Part shown: positions 1 through 8,817 of the stretch, piece by piece
Numbering within the stretch: position 1 is the first letter of the stretch
Layout: each line of letters opens with the position of its first letter
Source of the DNA: Nitrosomonadales bacterium
GTDB lineage: Bacteria > Pseudomonadota > Gammaproteobacteria > Burkholderiales > Gallionellaceae
Assembly (NCBI GenBank): GCA_016214695.1
Contig: JACRNY010000001.1
Span: 744,001-808,000 of the forward strand
Direction of reading: 5' to 3'
Length of the DNA: 64,000 nt
Position numbers and translations under genes: made by a program
The notes under the pieces: model-generated
Told to the model about the DNA's origin: nothing
What the model saw: only the letters and a program-made list of their open reading frames with translations
Databases searched by the model: none

Positions 1-63
1 TTCGTCTGCCGTTGCATTCCTTTCGGAAGATCGAATCTCTTCAGGTGGACGAACGGCTTTTAG

Positions 64-789
64 CTAACATTGATCACGATAGTCATGTACATATATCGAA
101 TTGGGATTCTTGGAATCACCACAGAGCCCTAATGTCAGGAGTGAACAGCAGCGCGCAGCAATTTCAAAATTTTGGAAACCTATGCTTGGAGCAAAGCCGC
201 TAGGAAGTGATTCCCACTGAGGGGTGCTTGATGACCTTGCTTTTACTTTTGACGGAGGACGAACTACAGAAACACCCAGAGCATAACCACATGCCCAAAT
301 TCCTACATTCTTAGGAATGCGCTCTCGTAGTCTATGTGCTAAGTCTGGCGGATTATCACCTGCGCAAATGATCGTATCTGCATTAGCGAGCAATCTGATG
401 GCTTGTTGATTGAGAGCGCTGGCACTCAATTTTTCAATCTCAAAGTCCCCAAATCGATCCTGAAGTGCCGTACTGAGCGAATCGACCTTAGGCTTCCCAA
501 CATCACTAAGTTGGAATAGCACCTGGCGAGTAAGATTCCCTTTTTCCACACGATCAGGGTCAACAAGCATAAACCTTCGTACGCCCATACCCGCAAGCAA
601 ATATGCAATAGTTGAGCCAATGCCTCCGCAACCCACTATGCCGATTCTCAACTTTGCAAGCCGCCCCATAGCCAACAATGCGCGTTGAGGGCCAAGAACC
701 CCGTCCAAAAAAGCAAATGTGCGATTACGCAACGGATCGCTATAAATTTGCTTTACTTGCACAGCAAGCTCGGAAGTTAGGGAGCGCAA
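64..789 (-). CDS. ThiF/E1-like adenylyltransferase domain protein, probably 5'-truncated
   Basis: The protein carries the nucleotide-binding signature of ThiF/MoeB/E1 enzymes, RIGIVGCGGIGSTIAYLLAG, followed by LVDPDRVEKGNLTRQ, as in enzymes that adenylate a ubiquitin-like C-terminus. The only usual start codon in frame is TTG at 789. The same frame stays open and protein-like upstream to about 954 (RVEELVRGLEGANLYPATLV, then GQGIDGQLHSFGPRGW), running into the 3' end of the histone-like gene in another frame. No ATG, GTG or further TTG was seen between 790 and 1020. Many ThiF-like proteins have an N-terminal JAB/Mov34 peptidase domain, and here that part would be missing. I infer that a deletion or insertion fused the remnant to the end of the histone-like gene. 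It may be a pseudogene. The E1-like fold is clear; substrate and activity are unknown. Confidence 0.6.
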   Translation of the reverse strand: MRSLTSELAVQVKQIYSDPLRNRTFAFLDGVLGPQRALLAMGRLAKLRIGIVGCGGIGSTIAYLLAGMGVRRFMLVDPDRVEKGNLTRQVLFQLSDVGKPKVDSLSTALQDRFGDFEIEKLSASALNQQAIRLLANADTIICAGDNPPDLAHRLRERIPKNVGIWACGYALGVSVVRPPSKVKARSSSTPQWESLPSGFAPSIGFQNFEIAARCCSLLTLGLCGDSKNPNSIYVHDYRDQC

Positions 790-938
790 GGCTCCACTTT
801 CTACAAGTACTCGTTGAAGAGTCCGCGCCCCCCCTCTTGTCGCTACCCAACCCCTAGGACCAAAAGAATGAAGCTGCCCATCAATCCCTTGCCCAACTAA
901 TGTGGCAGGGTAAAGATTAGCCCCCTCTAAGCCACGAA

Positions 939-1274
939 CTAATTCTTCAACGCGTGCGCCGAGACAGCTGCCTTTTTTACGGCTACTTTTTTTTTGGCGG
1001 CTGGCTTCTTGGCTGCCACTTTCTTGGCTGCCACTTTCTTGGCTGCCACTTTCTTGGCTGCCGGTTTCTTTGCTGCCGGTTTCTTAGCCGCCACTTTTTT
1101 GGCGGCTGGCTTAGCTGCTACCTTCTTAGCTGCTGGCTTAGCTGCTACTTTTTTAGCAGCTGGCTTTGCTGCCACTTTCTTGGCCGCTACTTTTTTGGCT
1201 GCTGGCTTAGCTGTTGCCTTCTTAGCGGCCGGCTTCTTGGCTGCTACTTTTTTTGCTGCCGGTTTTGTCTTCAT
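939..1274 (-). CDS. Histone H1-like Ala/Lys/Pro-repeat DNA-binding protein
   Basis: About 111 residues made almost wholly of KPAAKK and KVAAKK repeats, giving a very basic, low-complexity chain like the C-terminal tail of eukaryotic histone H1 and the H1-like proteins of betaproteobacteria and Chlamydia. Such proteins bind DNA non-specifically and compact the nucleoid. I chose the ATG at 1274 (MKTKPAAKK) because a purine-rich ribosome binding site (GGGGAAGTA) lies just upstream; a GTG five codons earlier is possible. The repeats are prone to slippage, so length may vary between strains. The gene sits downstream of the BREX-like cluster on the same strand, but a separate gap of about 120 bases precedes it, so membership of that operon is unproven. 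Confidence 0.8.
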   Translation of the reverse strand: MKTKPAAKKVAAKKPAAKKATAKPAAKKVAAKKVAAKPAAKKVAAKPAAKKVAAKPAAKKVAAKKPAAKKPAAKKVAAKKVAAKKVAAKKPAAKKKVAVKKAAVSAHALKN

Positions 1275-1397
1275 TACTTCCCCTTCCACATTTAACTATC
1301 AATATAGGCGATGCATTGTAAATGCATTTATTTAATCAGACCATAAAAGAAATACGCGGGCTTATGCCAAGCCTTACATTTTCCGTATTCAGAACTA

Positions 1398-4172
1398 TTA
1401 TCCTAATGCGATAATTTCCACATACCCAATCAACTCGGCCGAATAGCTCCCATCACCATTCGCCGCCCCTTTGTGCTTAAGCTCACGCTGCAGTGTTGGC
1501 TCTACAGCCCGCGCGAACAGATCGAGACGTTGTTCTGGGGAAAATCTTGGCGAAGCGGTTGGTGCCTGCAAATAGCGCTCGAATTGTCTTTCTACCGCAG
1601 GTACTCGCGTACCATCCTGCTTGACCGCAATCGGCTGTACAGCCACATGACGCTCACCTTTTCCGGCAGTTGCTTCGACCATCCAAAATGAGAGCAACAC
1701 CGGCGCTTCAACATCACCAGAAACCGCAATGCCAAGTTCCTCCGGTGGCAGACTGCGCCAGCGACCCATTTCTTCTTGCACAAGAGGATGATCAAGTCCC
1801 ATCAGCGCCAGATCATCATTCGCGGTGGCTGTATCTCGGTTCAAAGTAAATCGAACTACACGAGCACCATCCACTTTTACCAGATCGTAAGTCTCATCAT
1901 CCACCTTAACCATCCGCTGCTGACGATCTGCCACAGCAGCCGAAGTAAATCGAACCAATCGATCCATGCTCGACGACACATCAGAGAAGGGTTTGTAGTC
2001 GTCGAGGCTGAAGCCAGCCAGGTCTTGGAACAGATCGAACACTACCTGTCGTGCTTCGCGTGAATTCGCAAGTGCGGCCTCAAGCTCCACCTTAGTACGC
2101 TTTAATTCCGGATCGGACAGCGCCTCTTGATAGAGACGGTCGTAGTTGAGTCGTTCAGATAGCTGGCCAAGAATTTGTGCACGCAGGTCTTCGGCAATAT
2201 TGCCTTGCTCATCCACCTTGCCAACCGTTCGCGCAATCTCGGTTAGTTTCTCATCAAGCAGCAGGAAGATGCGCCCTTCTATGGTGTCGGAGAGCACAAG
2301 GTTATAGACCTGTGCCGTATGGTTCTGTCCATAGCGGTGGATGCGCCCTATACGCTGCTCCATGTCCATCGGATTCCACGGCAAATCGAAGTTGAACAGA
2401 ATGCGGGCGAATTGCAGGTTGATACCCTCGCGGCCAGCTGCGGTGCAGACCAGCACGCGCGGCCCGTCCTTCTGCCGGAAGCGACGCTCAGCTGCCAGCT
2501 TTGCACCATGATCACCACCGCGCAATACCGCCACACCTTGTCCGGGGAAAGTCTGCTCTATTTCGCGAGCGATTAAATCCACCGTACCAAGGTAAGTAGC
2601 AAAGATCACGATCTTCTCATTCGGGTTTTGCTTCCACAAAACACCAATACCATCGAGCAGCTTCTGTGCCTTGGTTTCACGTTGCTGCGGAAAGACCGCA
2701 AGCAATTCACCGATGCGCATGCGCTCCTCGGGCAAGTGCAGTTCAACTACTGCCGAAGCTGCTTCCTCAGCATGGCTGGCCGAATACTCGCTGGCATAAG
2801 GATCGGAGGCCAGCTCCAGTGCTTCTTCATCCAGTTTTTTCACCAGTCGATACTTTAGGTCGGCAAGCACACGATCCGCCTCGCTGCGGCCAATGCTGTC
2901 ATAGGGAAGTTTAAATTCCTCATGGATGAGTTTGCGTGCCTCATCTGTCAGTCGCTCGCGGCCTTCAATATCGAGGTCTTTGTCGCGAAGGAAAGCTTCA
3001 TGCAGGGTCAACATTAGCAGTCGGCGTTTTAATGTTCTGCGCACAGCCGAAAAACTCGACGCAGCAATCTTCTGGAAGATCGCCATCAAAAAGCCGAGCG
3101 CGCGACCTTGTCCACCTTGGCGGCGAGCAAGATCGAATCCATCCTCCAGATACTCGCGCAGTTTCTCGTAGAACCGCCGCTCCTCCTCACCCATAACAAA
3201 GGATTCGGTGTGCACCCAGCGCCGCGCAAACAGCGGAGAGCCGTCCGGCTGGCAGGCATCGGCCTTGGTGCGGCGGAACATCACCGTATTCAAACGGTGA
3301 CGGTGCTCTAGCATCTCCTCGGGGCTACCAAATAGCGTTGGATTCAACAGCTGTATCAGCATCCAGAATTGGAAATGGTTCCCTTGGTGAGGTGTCGCTG
3401 ATAGCAACATCAGGTCGCGAGAGTGATCCTTCAAGGCTTCGGCCAACTTGTAGTTCTCTGTTTTTCTGACCTTGCCACCCGTGCGGTATGCAGTCAGGTG
3501 ATGCGCCTCGTCAAACACCACCAAATCCCAGCGCGGAGCAGCCAGCAGACGTTTAATCCGGGCTGGGCGCTTTAACGTATCAATACTGGCAATGAGCCTG
3601 TCGTGCTTGGCAAAGGCATTGGTCTTACGGTCAGTTATGTCACCTTCGGAACCGAACACTTCGAAATCGAGATTGAAAACCTCGTTCAATTCACGGTGCC
3701 AGTTGTTCACGAGACCCGCAGGCACCACCATCAGCGCCCGTTGCAGTTCTCCTCTACTCGCCAGTTCGCGCAGGATTAACGCTGTCTCAATAGTCTTGCC
3801 GAGACCAACTTCGTCCGCTATCAGGTAGCGACGCGGTGAAGCGGTAGCAATTCGGTGAGTCAGAACCACTTGATGCGGGAGCAGATCAATCTTCGCAGAA
3901 GTCAGCGCCGAAGCGCTTTCCATCACAGGCAGGGCGTGAGCTTCGTAGGACAACCATGCTTTTCGCGCCCGGTCGACGCCACCGTCAACGGCACGCAAGA
4001 TGCGCTCGGTTCGGGATACCTGGCGTCGAACTGAAGCAAATGGAACACGACGCTCGCCTATACCAAAAAAAGCTCTTAGATACCCTTCGTGAGGTGCATC
4101 GAGCACGACACCTTGGCCGAATTCGCCGTGTGTAATTCGCTCACCTGGCTGAAATTGCTTCTCTGTTTCCAC
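1398..4172 (-). CDS. SNF2/DEAD-like helicase of BrxHII/DrmD type
   Basis: A 924-residue superfamily 2 helicase. Motif I is DEVGLGKT (residues 120-127), motif II is DEAH (221-224), motif III is SATPHQG (from about 258), and the second RecA domain holds CTAAGREGINLQ and QRIGRIHRYGQ (motifs V and VI), as in SNF2/RapA-like translocases. A short N-terminal module (about residues 7-50, HGEFGQGVV) precedes the motor. Helicases of this shape are the BrxHII subunit of type III BREX and DrmD of DISARM; the neighbouring DUF1156 methylase and PglZ favour the BREX comparison. The GTG start at 4172 has GAGG eight bases upstream, overlapping the stop of the preceding gene, so translation is probably coupled. 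Likely role, by family inference: DNA translocation in phage restriction. Confidence 0.88.
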   Translation of the reverse strand: METEKQFQPGERITHGEFGQGVVLDAPHEGYLRAFFGIGERRVPFASVRRQVSRTERILRAVDGGVDRARKAWLSYEAHALPVMESASALTSAKIDLLPHQVVLTHRIATASPRRYLIADEVGLGKTIETALILRELASRGELQRALMVVPAGLVNNWHRELNEVFNLDFEVFGSEGDITDRKTNAFAKHDRLIASIDTLKRPARIKRLLAAPRWDLVVFDEAHHLTAYRTGGKVRKTENYKLAEALKDHSRDLMLLSATPHQGNHFQFWMLIQLLNPTLFGSPEEMLEHRHRLNTVMFRRTKADACQPDGSPLFARRWVHTESFVMGEEERRFYEKLREYLEDGFDLARRQGGQGRALGFLMAIFQKIAASSFSAVRRTLKRRLLMLTLHEAFLRDKDLDIEGRERLTDEARKLIHEEFKLPYDSIGRSEADRVLADLKYRLVKKLDEEALELASDPYASEYSASHAEEAASAVVELHLPEERMRIGELLAVFPQQRETKAQKLLDGIGVLWKQNPNEKIVIFATYLGTVDLIAREIEQTFPGQGVAVLRGGDHGAKLAAERRFRQKDGPRVLVCTAAGREGINLQFARILFNFDLPWNPMDMEQRIGRIHRYGQNHTAQVYNLVLSDTIEGRIFLLLDEKLTEIARTVGKVDEQGNIAEDLRAQILGQLSERLNYDRLYQEALSDPELKRTKVELEAALANSREARQVVFDLFQDLAGFSLDDYKPFSDVSSSMDRLVRFTSAAVADRQQRMVKVDDETYDLVKVDGARVVRFTLNRDTATANDDLALMGLDHPLVQEEMGRWRSLPPEELGIAVSGDVEAPVLLSFWMVEATAGKGERHVAVQPIAVKQDGTRVPAVERQFERYLQAPTASPRFSPEQRLDLFARAVEPTLQRELKHKGAANGDGSYSAELIGYVEIIALG

Positions 4173-4181
4173 GTAGCAGCC

Positions 4182-4682
4182 TCAGGTAATGCGCAGGTGA
4201 AATAGACCGACAGGCTTTCCACCTTCGTGCAGAATAATTTCTTGGGGGTACTCGCGCGCCTCACCCCATAGCAATCGGCCGAAATCCAGTTGCTGGCCAG
4301 AATGGGGAGCGGCACATCGCCAACCCACGGCATCAGTTGCTGAATTGATCTTGATTCGGCCCTCACCTGAAGGAAGCCAAAAGATCAGGGAGGCTTCGCC
4401 ACCATAGAAATCTTGGAAGGATAGGATCGCAGCTTTGACATCCGCTCCTAGCCAGTTTTCAGCGTCGGGGGGATTGAGCAAATCCAAGCAGCCATCCAGC
4501 CCAGCTACAACCAAGGTTGTTCCATTATTGCTGGGTAAGTCTTCCGGCCAATTTCCTACAGCCAACAAAAATTGGCGCAGGCTCCATACCTCTGGAGTTG
4601 CACATACCTTTGCCAACGCCTCGGCATCCCATATCCAACTGGTGCCACGCCTTTGCCAGACAGAATCCCGTAACTGCTTCAT
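4182..4682 (-). CDS. Unrecognised 166-residue protein of the BREX-like cluster
   Basis: I do not recognise this family. The protein is soluble, has no signal peptide or membrane segment and is rich in tryptophan (WQRRGTSWIWDAEALAK, WSLRQFLLAVGNWP). It has a glycine-rich centre (FYGGEASLIFWLPSGEGRI) and a beta-rich C-terminus (GKPVGLFHLRIT). Its ATG overlaps the TGA of the DUF1156 methylase gene by four bases and its stop lies nine bases before the helicase start, so it is almost certainly translated with them. It has no P-loop, which argues against BrxF, and it does not look like BrxA. A small accessory or specificity factor linking methylase and helicase is an inference from position only. 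Confidence 0.75.
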   Translation of the reverse strand: MKQLRDSVWQRRGTSWIWDAEALAKVCATPEVWSLRQFLLAVGNWPEDLPSNNGTTLVVAGLDGCLDLLNPPDAENWLGADVKAAILSFQDFYGGEASLIFWLPSGEGRIKINSATDAVGWRCAAPHSGQQLDFGRLLWGEAREYPQEIILHEGGKPVGLFHLRIT

Positions 4683-7600
4683 AGCTCATACTCCTCAAAC
4701 AGCGAGCTTTGCTGGGGCTTAGCCGTCTGCGTTGCTGCCCAAGCGTTGTAGATGGATACAGCCCGCGAAGCGGCATTGCGCGTGGGCTGATCTGCACCAC
4801 GTTTTTGCAGCCATTCCAGCAACGGCTTCAAAGCCACATGCGGCTTGAAATTTTCGTTCTTCAACGTGTCGGCGGCATTAATGCCACTGCCATCGAAACA
4901 TGACCCGATCAGTACCAGTGCCTGATCCAAATCAGAGGTAAGTTTGCGCTTGTGCTTTCCATGCCAGTCACGCGCGAATCCGAGCGAGTCAACCAAAGTG
5001 AACACTTTATTTTTCTCGCTGCACCAGCCACGTTGCTCAAATTCGTCTGGTGCAATGCCGGAACCGCGCAGAAACTTCTGTATCTGGTCACGTGCGACCT
5101 CGGTCTTGCCATCAAAAATGCGCAGGAATTGGCGAGTTATTGGCTCAGCATTAACTGGCGGCGGCTCCTGTCCGCCTTTGCCGTCTTCGTCGATCAATTG
5201 GTTAATCCCAACAAGTGCGTCCTTGACCGTGATCGCGCGCCCCTCGTCGACATAAACTTTGCCGTAGTGGCGTGAGAAGTATTCCAGTGCCTTGCCACGC
5301 CGAATCACTTGGATGTCCGCCGAAGGCAAACCCTCCTTAGCGTGGTTTTCCAGCATCGCCTGCAATTGACGAACATCAGCCATCACCTCGCGGCGCATCC
5401 GACCCCAGCTCACAGGCTTGGGCTCTTCGGTACGCTTTCGGCACACATGTATGATGTCGTATTCGATGGTCTTTGAGCCGAACTCGCCCTCACCCTTGGT
5501 CTCATCCGAACGAATCGGGTACGTCGCCTCTAGGTAAAACCCTGCATCGAACAGCGACTCCAGCACGGCCACCCAAGGCTCGTCCTCGCTATGGTGGAAG
5601 GTAAATGCGAGGATGCCGCTTGGCTTAAGGATGCGGTGAGTCTCGCGCCAGCATTGCGTGAGTAGACGCTGGTAGAAACCATCAGCGTCTTCAGGTTCGC
5701 GTGCTCGATTTGCCACAACCTCCATCGCCTTCGGCGTGAACTCCGTTCCAAAGATATCCGGATATTTAGATTTCAGAACAAGGCGCAGCCAGACGTAAAA
5801 GAAATCAGAAAGCTCTGAGTAATGCAGCAACCCGCCGAACGGCGGATCGGTTATAACCAGATCAAGTGAAGCGTCTTGTATTCCTGTCTGCTCGGTCGAC
5901 GATCCCTGCGTAATGTCGGCTAGTGCTAAGTGATCACCCGGAAGCACCTTTTCGCTCTTGCCTGTACATTGCGCAGCTAGTCCAGGATTGATCTTTTTCA
6001 GGTGTTCAATTGCGACTAATTCCCAAGGGGCTTTAGCCCATTCGCCACCTTCGACAATGGGAGTTACAGCCGAACTCCACACACCGTACCCAACCGGACA
6101 AAAGACACCCAGTTCAACTACTGTCGATTTGGGATGAAAGTTGCTGTTCGAAAGGGCGGGTGCAAAGTGATCCTTGCTGAGATGCCAGAAGGAAAACATA
6201 GATTGGTTGCGTAGATAGTTCTGAAAAGCACCTAAGACATACTCACGTGTATCCCACGAGAATGTTCCAACAGTCGCAATGGCTCTAAGCAACTGCGTAT
6301 GAACAAGTAGTTGTCGGGGATTGAACATCGTCCACCAATGAGTGAAGCCATGATTCGGTACTCCCCCCTGAAGGTGATGGGTCATAAATGCATACGGCAG
6401 TTCACTCTTGGGCCAGTAAGGTGACAAGTCTGTATCCTTGCGAGCCTCCCATTCTCTCAATGCAGCATCATACTGTGCGGAAAGTTGCTCATCAAAGGCG
6501 GAAAAGTAACGTCCGTTATATGAATCCCCGCGTTCAGCGGCTTTAGGCGAATAGCCCTGTACAGCATAACCTGCCATCGGAGCAGTCTTGCCCGTGGCCT
6601 TCACCGTCGTAAGTACATCTTGCACCGTGCCACAAGCACCACACGAGTAGTTTGAATTCTTTGGAACAGTTCCACCGTCCTTACCAGTATTGAATGTGAG
6701 CTTAGTTTCCGGGCAGGTTACGTTTTCAGGGAGATCGCCTCGAACCTCCAGCAGTCGAATGTTTCGAGCGCGCTCTAGATTCCAGCGCGCGCTGGCATCG
6801 GCATCATCCTGTGCCGATCCACCAAACGGCAGACCGTTGGCGTCGTTTTTCGGACTACCAGCCAGCCACTGTGGATGTACCAACAGCGACATCTCGACCT
6901 TCTTGTTCTTGCCCTTGCCTAACTTGACAATAGCTGCATGGCCACAATGTGGACAAATGACACCTCGCTTGGGATCGAGGATTGAGAACGGATATTCATC
7001 CGGCGCCACATATAGCGGTACGTCAGGGGCCATCCGTGCGTTGTTTTCCTCAACGTGAAAATCACCGCCGCATTTACTGCAGCTGTTCTCCCAATACTTT
7101 ACGGACAGTGTCTTCACCGCCATCACTGGGCTGGTCATGATTGGCGTGCGATGACCACATCCCGTCACCTGACAAGGGCCGTGCTTGGCCCAAAAGGTAT
7201 GGATAATCTCTGGACCTTCGTAGCTGTATTCTCGACGTTGCTCTGACGTAAGCTTGGTTGGGTCAAAATTTGCCGCCATGACCCTCTGGGTAGGAACGTG
7301 TGTCCATTTCCCTTTCTCACCATTTGGGCCGTCACAGTAGTAATACGGCATGATCTGCGGCTTGACCTCGGCCTCAATTTCGGCGAGCAGGCGCTTTACC
7401 TCCTCAAGATCGACGTTGGCTAGTTCCTGCTTAACGACAAACCATGCCACCGGGTTTAAGTCGTTGCCATACATCTGCATCCCAAGGCGCGAGCCTTCCA
7501 CAAGCGTAGTGCCTCCGCCCATGAAAATATCGGCCACCTTGAGGTGCTTGAACGCACCTTTCTTCTGATGATTAGCGTAGTAGTTGTCCCACACCAGCTT

Positions 7601-7888
7601 GGCCGCGTGCGACTTGTCTTCAGGCGCTTTGGTGGCAGCTGCGATCAACATCGAACGAAAAACGCTAGAGCGTCGCCGCGCCCACCACTTCGACATTTGG
7701 TAGATCGGCTTACCGGCATTGCCTTCTATGATCGCTACTTGATTGACAGGCAGGATCGGAAAATCAACCTCCAGGCAAGTCTTGGGGCGATTCGGATCAT
7801 TGAAGTCGACAGTTTCCATCGCAACAGCTTTGCCTGCACCTACGGCTTTGGCTACTTCTTGTGCCAGGATTTCTTTGTTGGTTGCCAT
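4679..7888 (-). CDS. DUF1156 adenine-specific DNA methyltransferase (PglXI-like)
   Basis: A 1069-residue methylase of the Zn-ribbon type (COG1743, DUF1156). The N-terminus has the DUF1156 signature around SKWWARRRSS (residues 66-75). The S-adenosylmethionine motif is FMGGGTT (122-128), and the catalytic motif is DPPFGG (681-686), as in N6-adenine methylases. Several Cys pairs, CSKCGG (270 on), CPHCGH (312 on) and CGACG (416 on), look like zinc ribbons inserted in the core. In type III BREX a methylase of this class, PglXI, marks host DNA to separate self from phage. The start is the ATG at 7888, two bases after the stop of the preceding gene; the end overlaps the next gene by ATGA. Modification motif unknown. 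Confidence 0.9.
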   Translation of the reverse strand: MATNKEILAQEVAKAVGAGKAVAMETVDFNDPNRPKTCLEVDFPILPVNQVAIIEGNAGKPIYQMSKWWARRRSSVFRSMLIAAATKAPEDKSHAAKLVWDNYYANHQKKGAFKHLKVADIFMGGGTTLVEGSRLGMQMYGNDLNPVAWFVVKQELANVDLEEVKRLLAEIEAEVKPQIMPYYYCDGPNGEKGKWTHVPTQRVMAANFDPTKLTSEQRREYSYEGPEIIHTFWAKHGPCQVTGCGHRTPIMTSPVMAVKTLSVKYWENSCSKCGGDFHVEENNARMAPDVPLYVAPDEYPFSILDPKRGVICPHCGHAAIVKLGKGKNKKVEMSLLVHPQWLAGSPKNDANGLPFGGSAQDDADASARWNLERARNIRLLEVRGDLPENVTCPETKLTFNTGKDGGTVPKNSNYSCGACGTVQDVLTTVKATGKTAPMAGYAVQGYSPKAAERGDSYNGRYFSAFDEQLSAQYDAALREWEARKDTDLSPYWPKSELPYAFMTHHLQGGVPNHGFTHWWTMFNPRQLLVHTQLLRAIATVGTFSWDTREYVLGAFQNYLRNQSMFSFWHLSKDHFAPALSNSNFHPKSTVVELGVFCPVGYGVWSSAVTPIVEGGEWAKAPWELVAIEHLKKINPGLAAQCTGKSEKVLPGDHLALADITQGSSTEQTGIQDASLDLVITDPPFGGLLHYSELSDFFYVWLRLVLKSKYPDIFGTEFTPKAMEVVANRAREPEDADGFYQRLLTQCWRETHRILKPSGILAFTFHHSEDEPWVAVLESLFDAGFYLEATYPIRSDETKGEGEFGSKTIEYDIIHVCRKRTEEPKPVSWGRMRREVMADVRQLQAMLENHAKEGLPSADIQVIRRGKALEYFSRHYGKVYVDEGRAITVKDALVGINQLIDEDGKGGQEPPPVNAEPITRQFLRIFDGKTEVARDQIQKFLRGSGIAPDEFEQRGWCSEKNKVFTLVDSLGFARDWHGKHKRKLTSDLDQALVLIGSCFDGSGINAADTLKNENFKPHVALKPLLEWLQKRGADQPTRNAASRAVSIYNAWAATQTAKPQQSSLFEEYEL

Positions 7889-7890
7889 AG

Positions 7891-8814
7891 TTATTGTTTT
7901 CTCAGTGTAAGCATCAGTTCTAGGTCAGTTAGTCTATTTACCACTTTTGCGAGTGCTCTAAGCTTAGGCATCAAGCTGCGACCGCCAGGGGTTATTAGCT
8001 TGTTAATAGATTCTTCGTAATAAGCTCGAACCTTACCAAAGACCTGCTGTTCTTGGTCACCACCAGCCACAAGCATTAGTATTTTGCTCACGTAACTGTC
8101 AACAGTTTCCTCGGTAATGCCTTGCCTACTATCTGCTAGTCGGATTTGTTCATTTACGACTTCGTATATGGATTTAGCTTCCACCAGAACGGGATCACTG
8201 TGTAGGCTGACTTCGCCGTAACAGTTAAAGCAGAAACGGTGGTCTTCTGGTGGAGCATTGACATCCATATACGGTGGAATGCAAATCAGCCCCATCATCT
8301 GAGGAACGTTTATGCGCTCCAATAATTCAAAATGACTTATGGTCACATGACCCAATATCCAAGGAACCCCTCCTGGCATTAAAGCTCCGCCATACTGAAG
8401 ACGTTCTTGATCAATGAAGGTCGGTGCCACATAGTAGACGCGTTCACCTTTTGCCTCCATCGCAACCAGGAGTTCGTGTTGCGAACGTGGCTCACCTTTT
8501 GCCTTGGCTCTCAGATTGAAATAAAAGAGTCCACCGGTGTCATCAAATTTCCATAGCGATCTATGGGACCAGATTTGTGACTGTGAAGATTTTGGCCGAC
8601 TGGTGAACTCTGGGAGTTTGTATTGGAAGTAAAGTGGTATCGCTTCAACAATAGCAGCATCCCAACCTCGCTTCGCCTCTGCACCTGGCGAAATTGGAAC
8701 AATCTGAAGCTTCCGGCTCGCGTATGGTGGAATCCGAAAAATCGATACTACATAGTCATGGATGGACTGCTCAATAACTGGTGCATCTTCGGGTATTTTC
8801 CACGGCGCTGTCAT
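7891..8814 (-). CDS. Unrecognised 307-residue protein with a possible D-QxK nuclease core
   Basis: No family recognised. The N-terminal third contains GAEAKRGWDAAIVEA and then FQYKLP: E46, D52 and Q64-x-K66, followed by a strand-like FYFNLR near residue 100. The spacing D-(about 11)-QxK between predicted strands resembles the PD-(D/E)XK nuclease variant with QxK, as in DUF4297/Cap4-type nucleases. This reading is a hypothesis from a short motif. A CFNCYGE stretch is present, and the C-terminus is helical. No signal peptide or membrane helix. The gene lies three bases after the PglZ gene and two before the methylase gene, so it is an integral part of the cluster. If it is a nuclease, it would supply a cleavage activity that canonical BREX lacks. 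Confidence 0.75.
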   Translation of the reverse strand: MTAPWKIPEDAPVIEQSIHDYVVSIFRIPPYASRKLQIVPISPGAEAKRGWDAAIVEAIPLYFQYKLPEFTSRPKSSQSQIWSHRSLWKFDDTGGLFYFNLRAKAKGEPRSQHELLVAMEAKGERVYYVAPTFIDQERLQYGGALMPGGVPWILGHVTISHFELLERINVPQMMGLICIPPYMDVNAPPEDHRFCFNCYGEVSLHSDPVLVEAKSIYEVVNEQIRLADSRQGITEETVDSYVSKILMLVAGGDQEQQVFGKVRAYYEESINKLITPGGRSLMPKLRALAKVVNRLTDLELMLTLRKQ

Positions 8815-8817
8815 TGA

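Noticed and set aside
954-1335. Hydrophobic plus-strand frames across the histone-like gene
   Set aside because: Repeats of LAATFLAAGF are the complement of KPAAKK codons, not a membrane protein.
4182-4682. BrxF or BrxA identity for the 166-residue protein
   Set aside because: It has no P-loop as in BrxF and no recognisable BrxA pattern; left unassigned.
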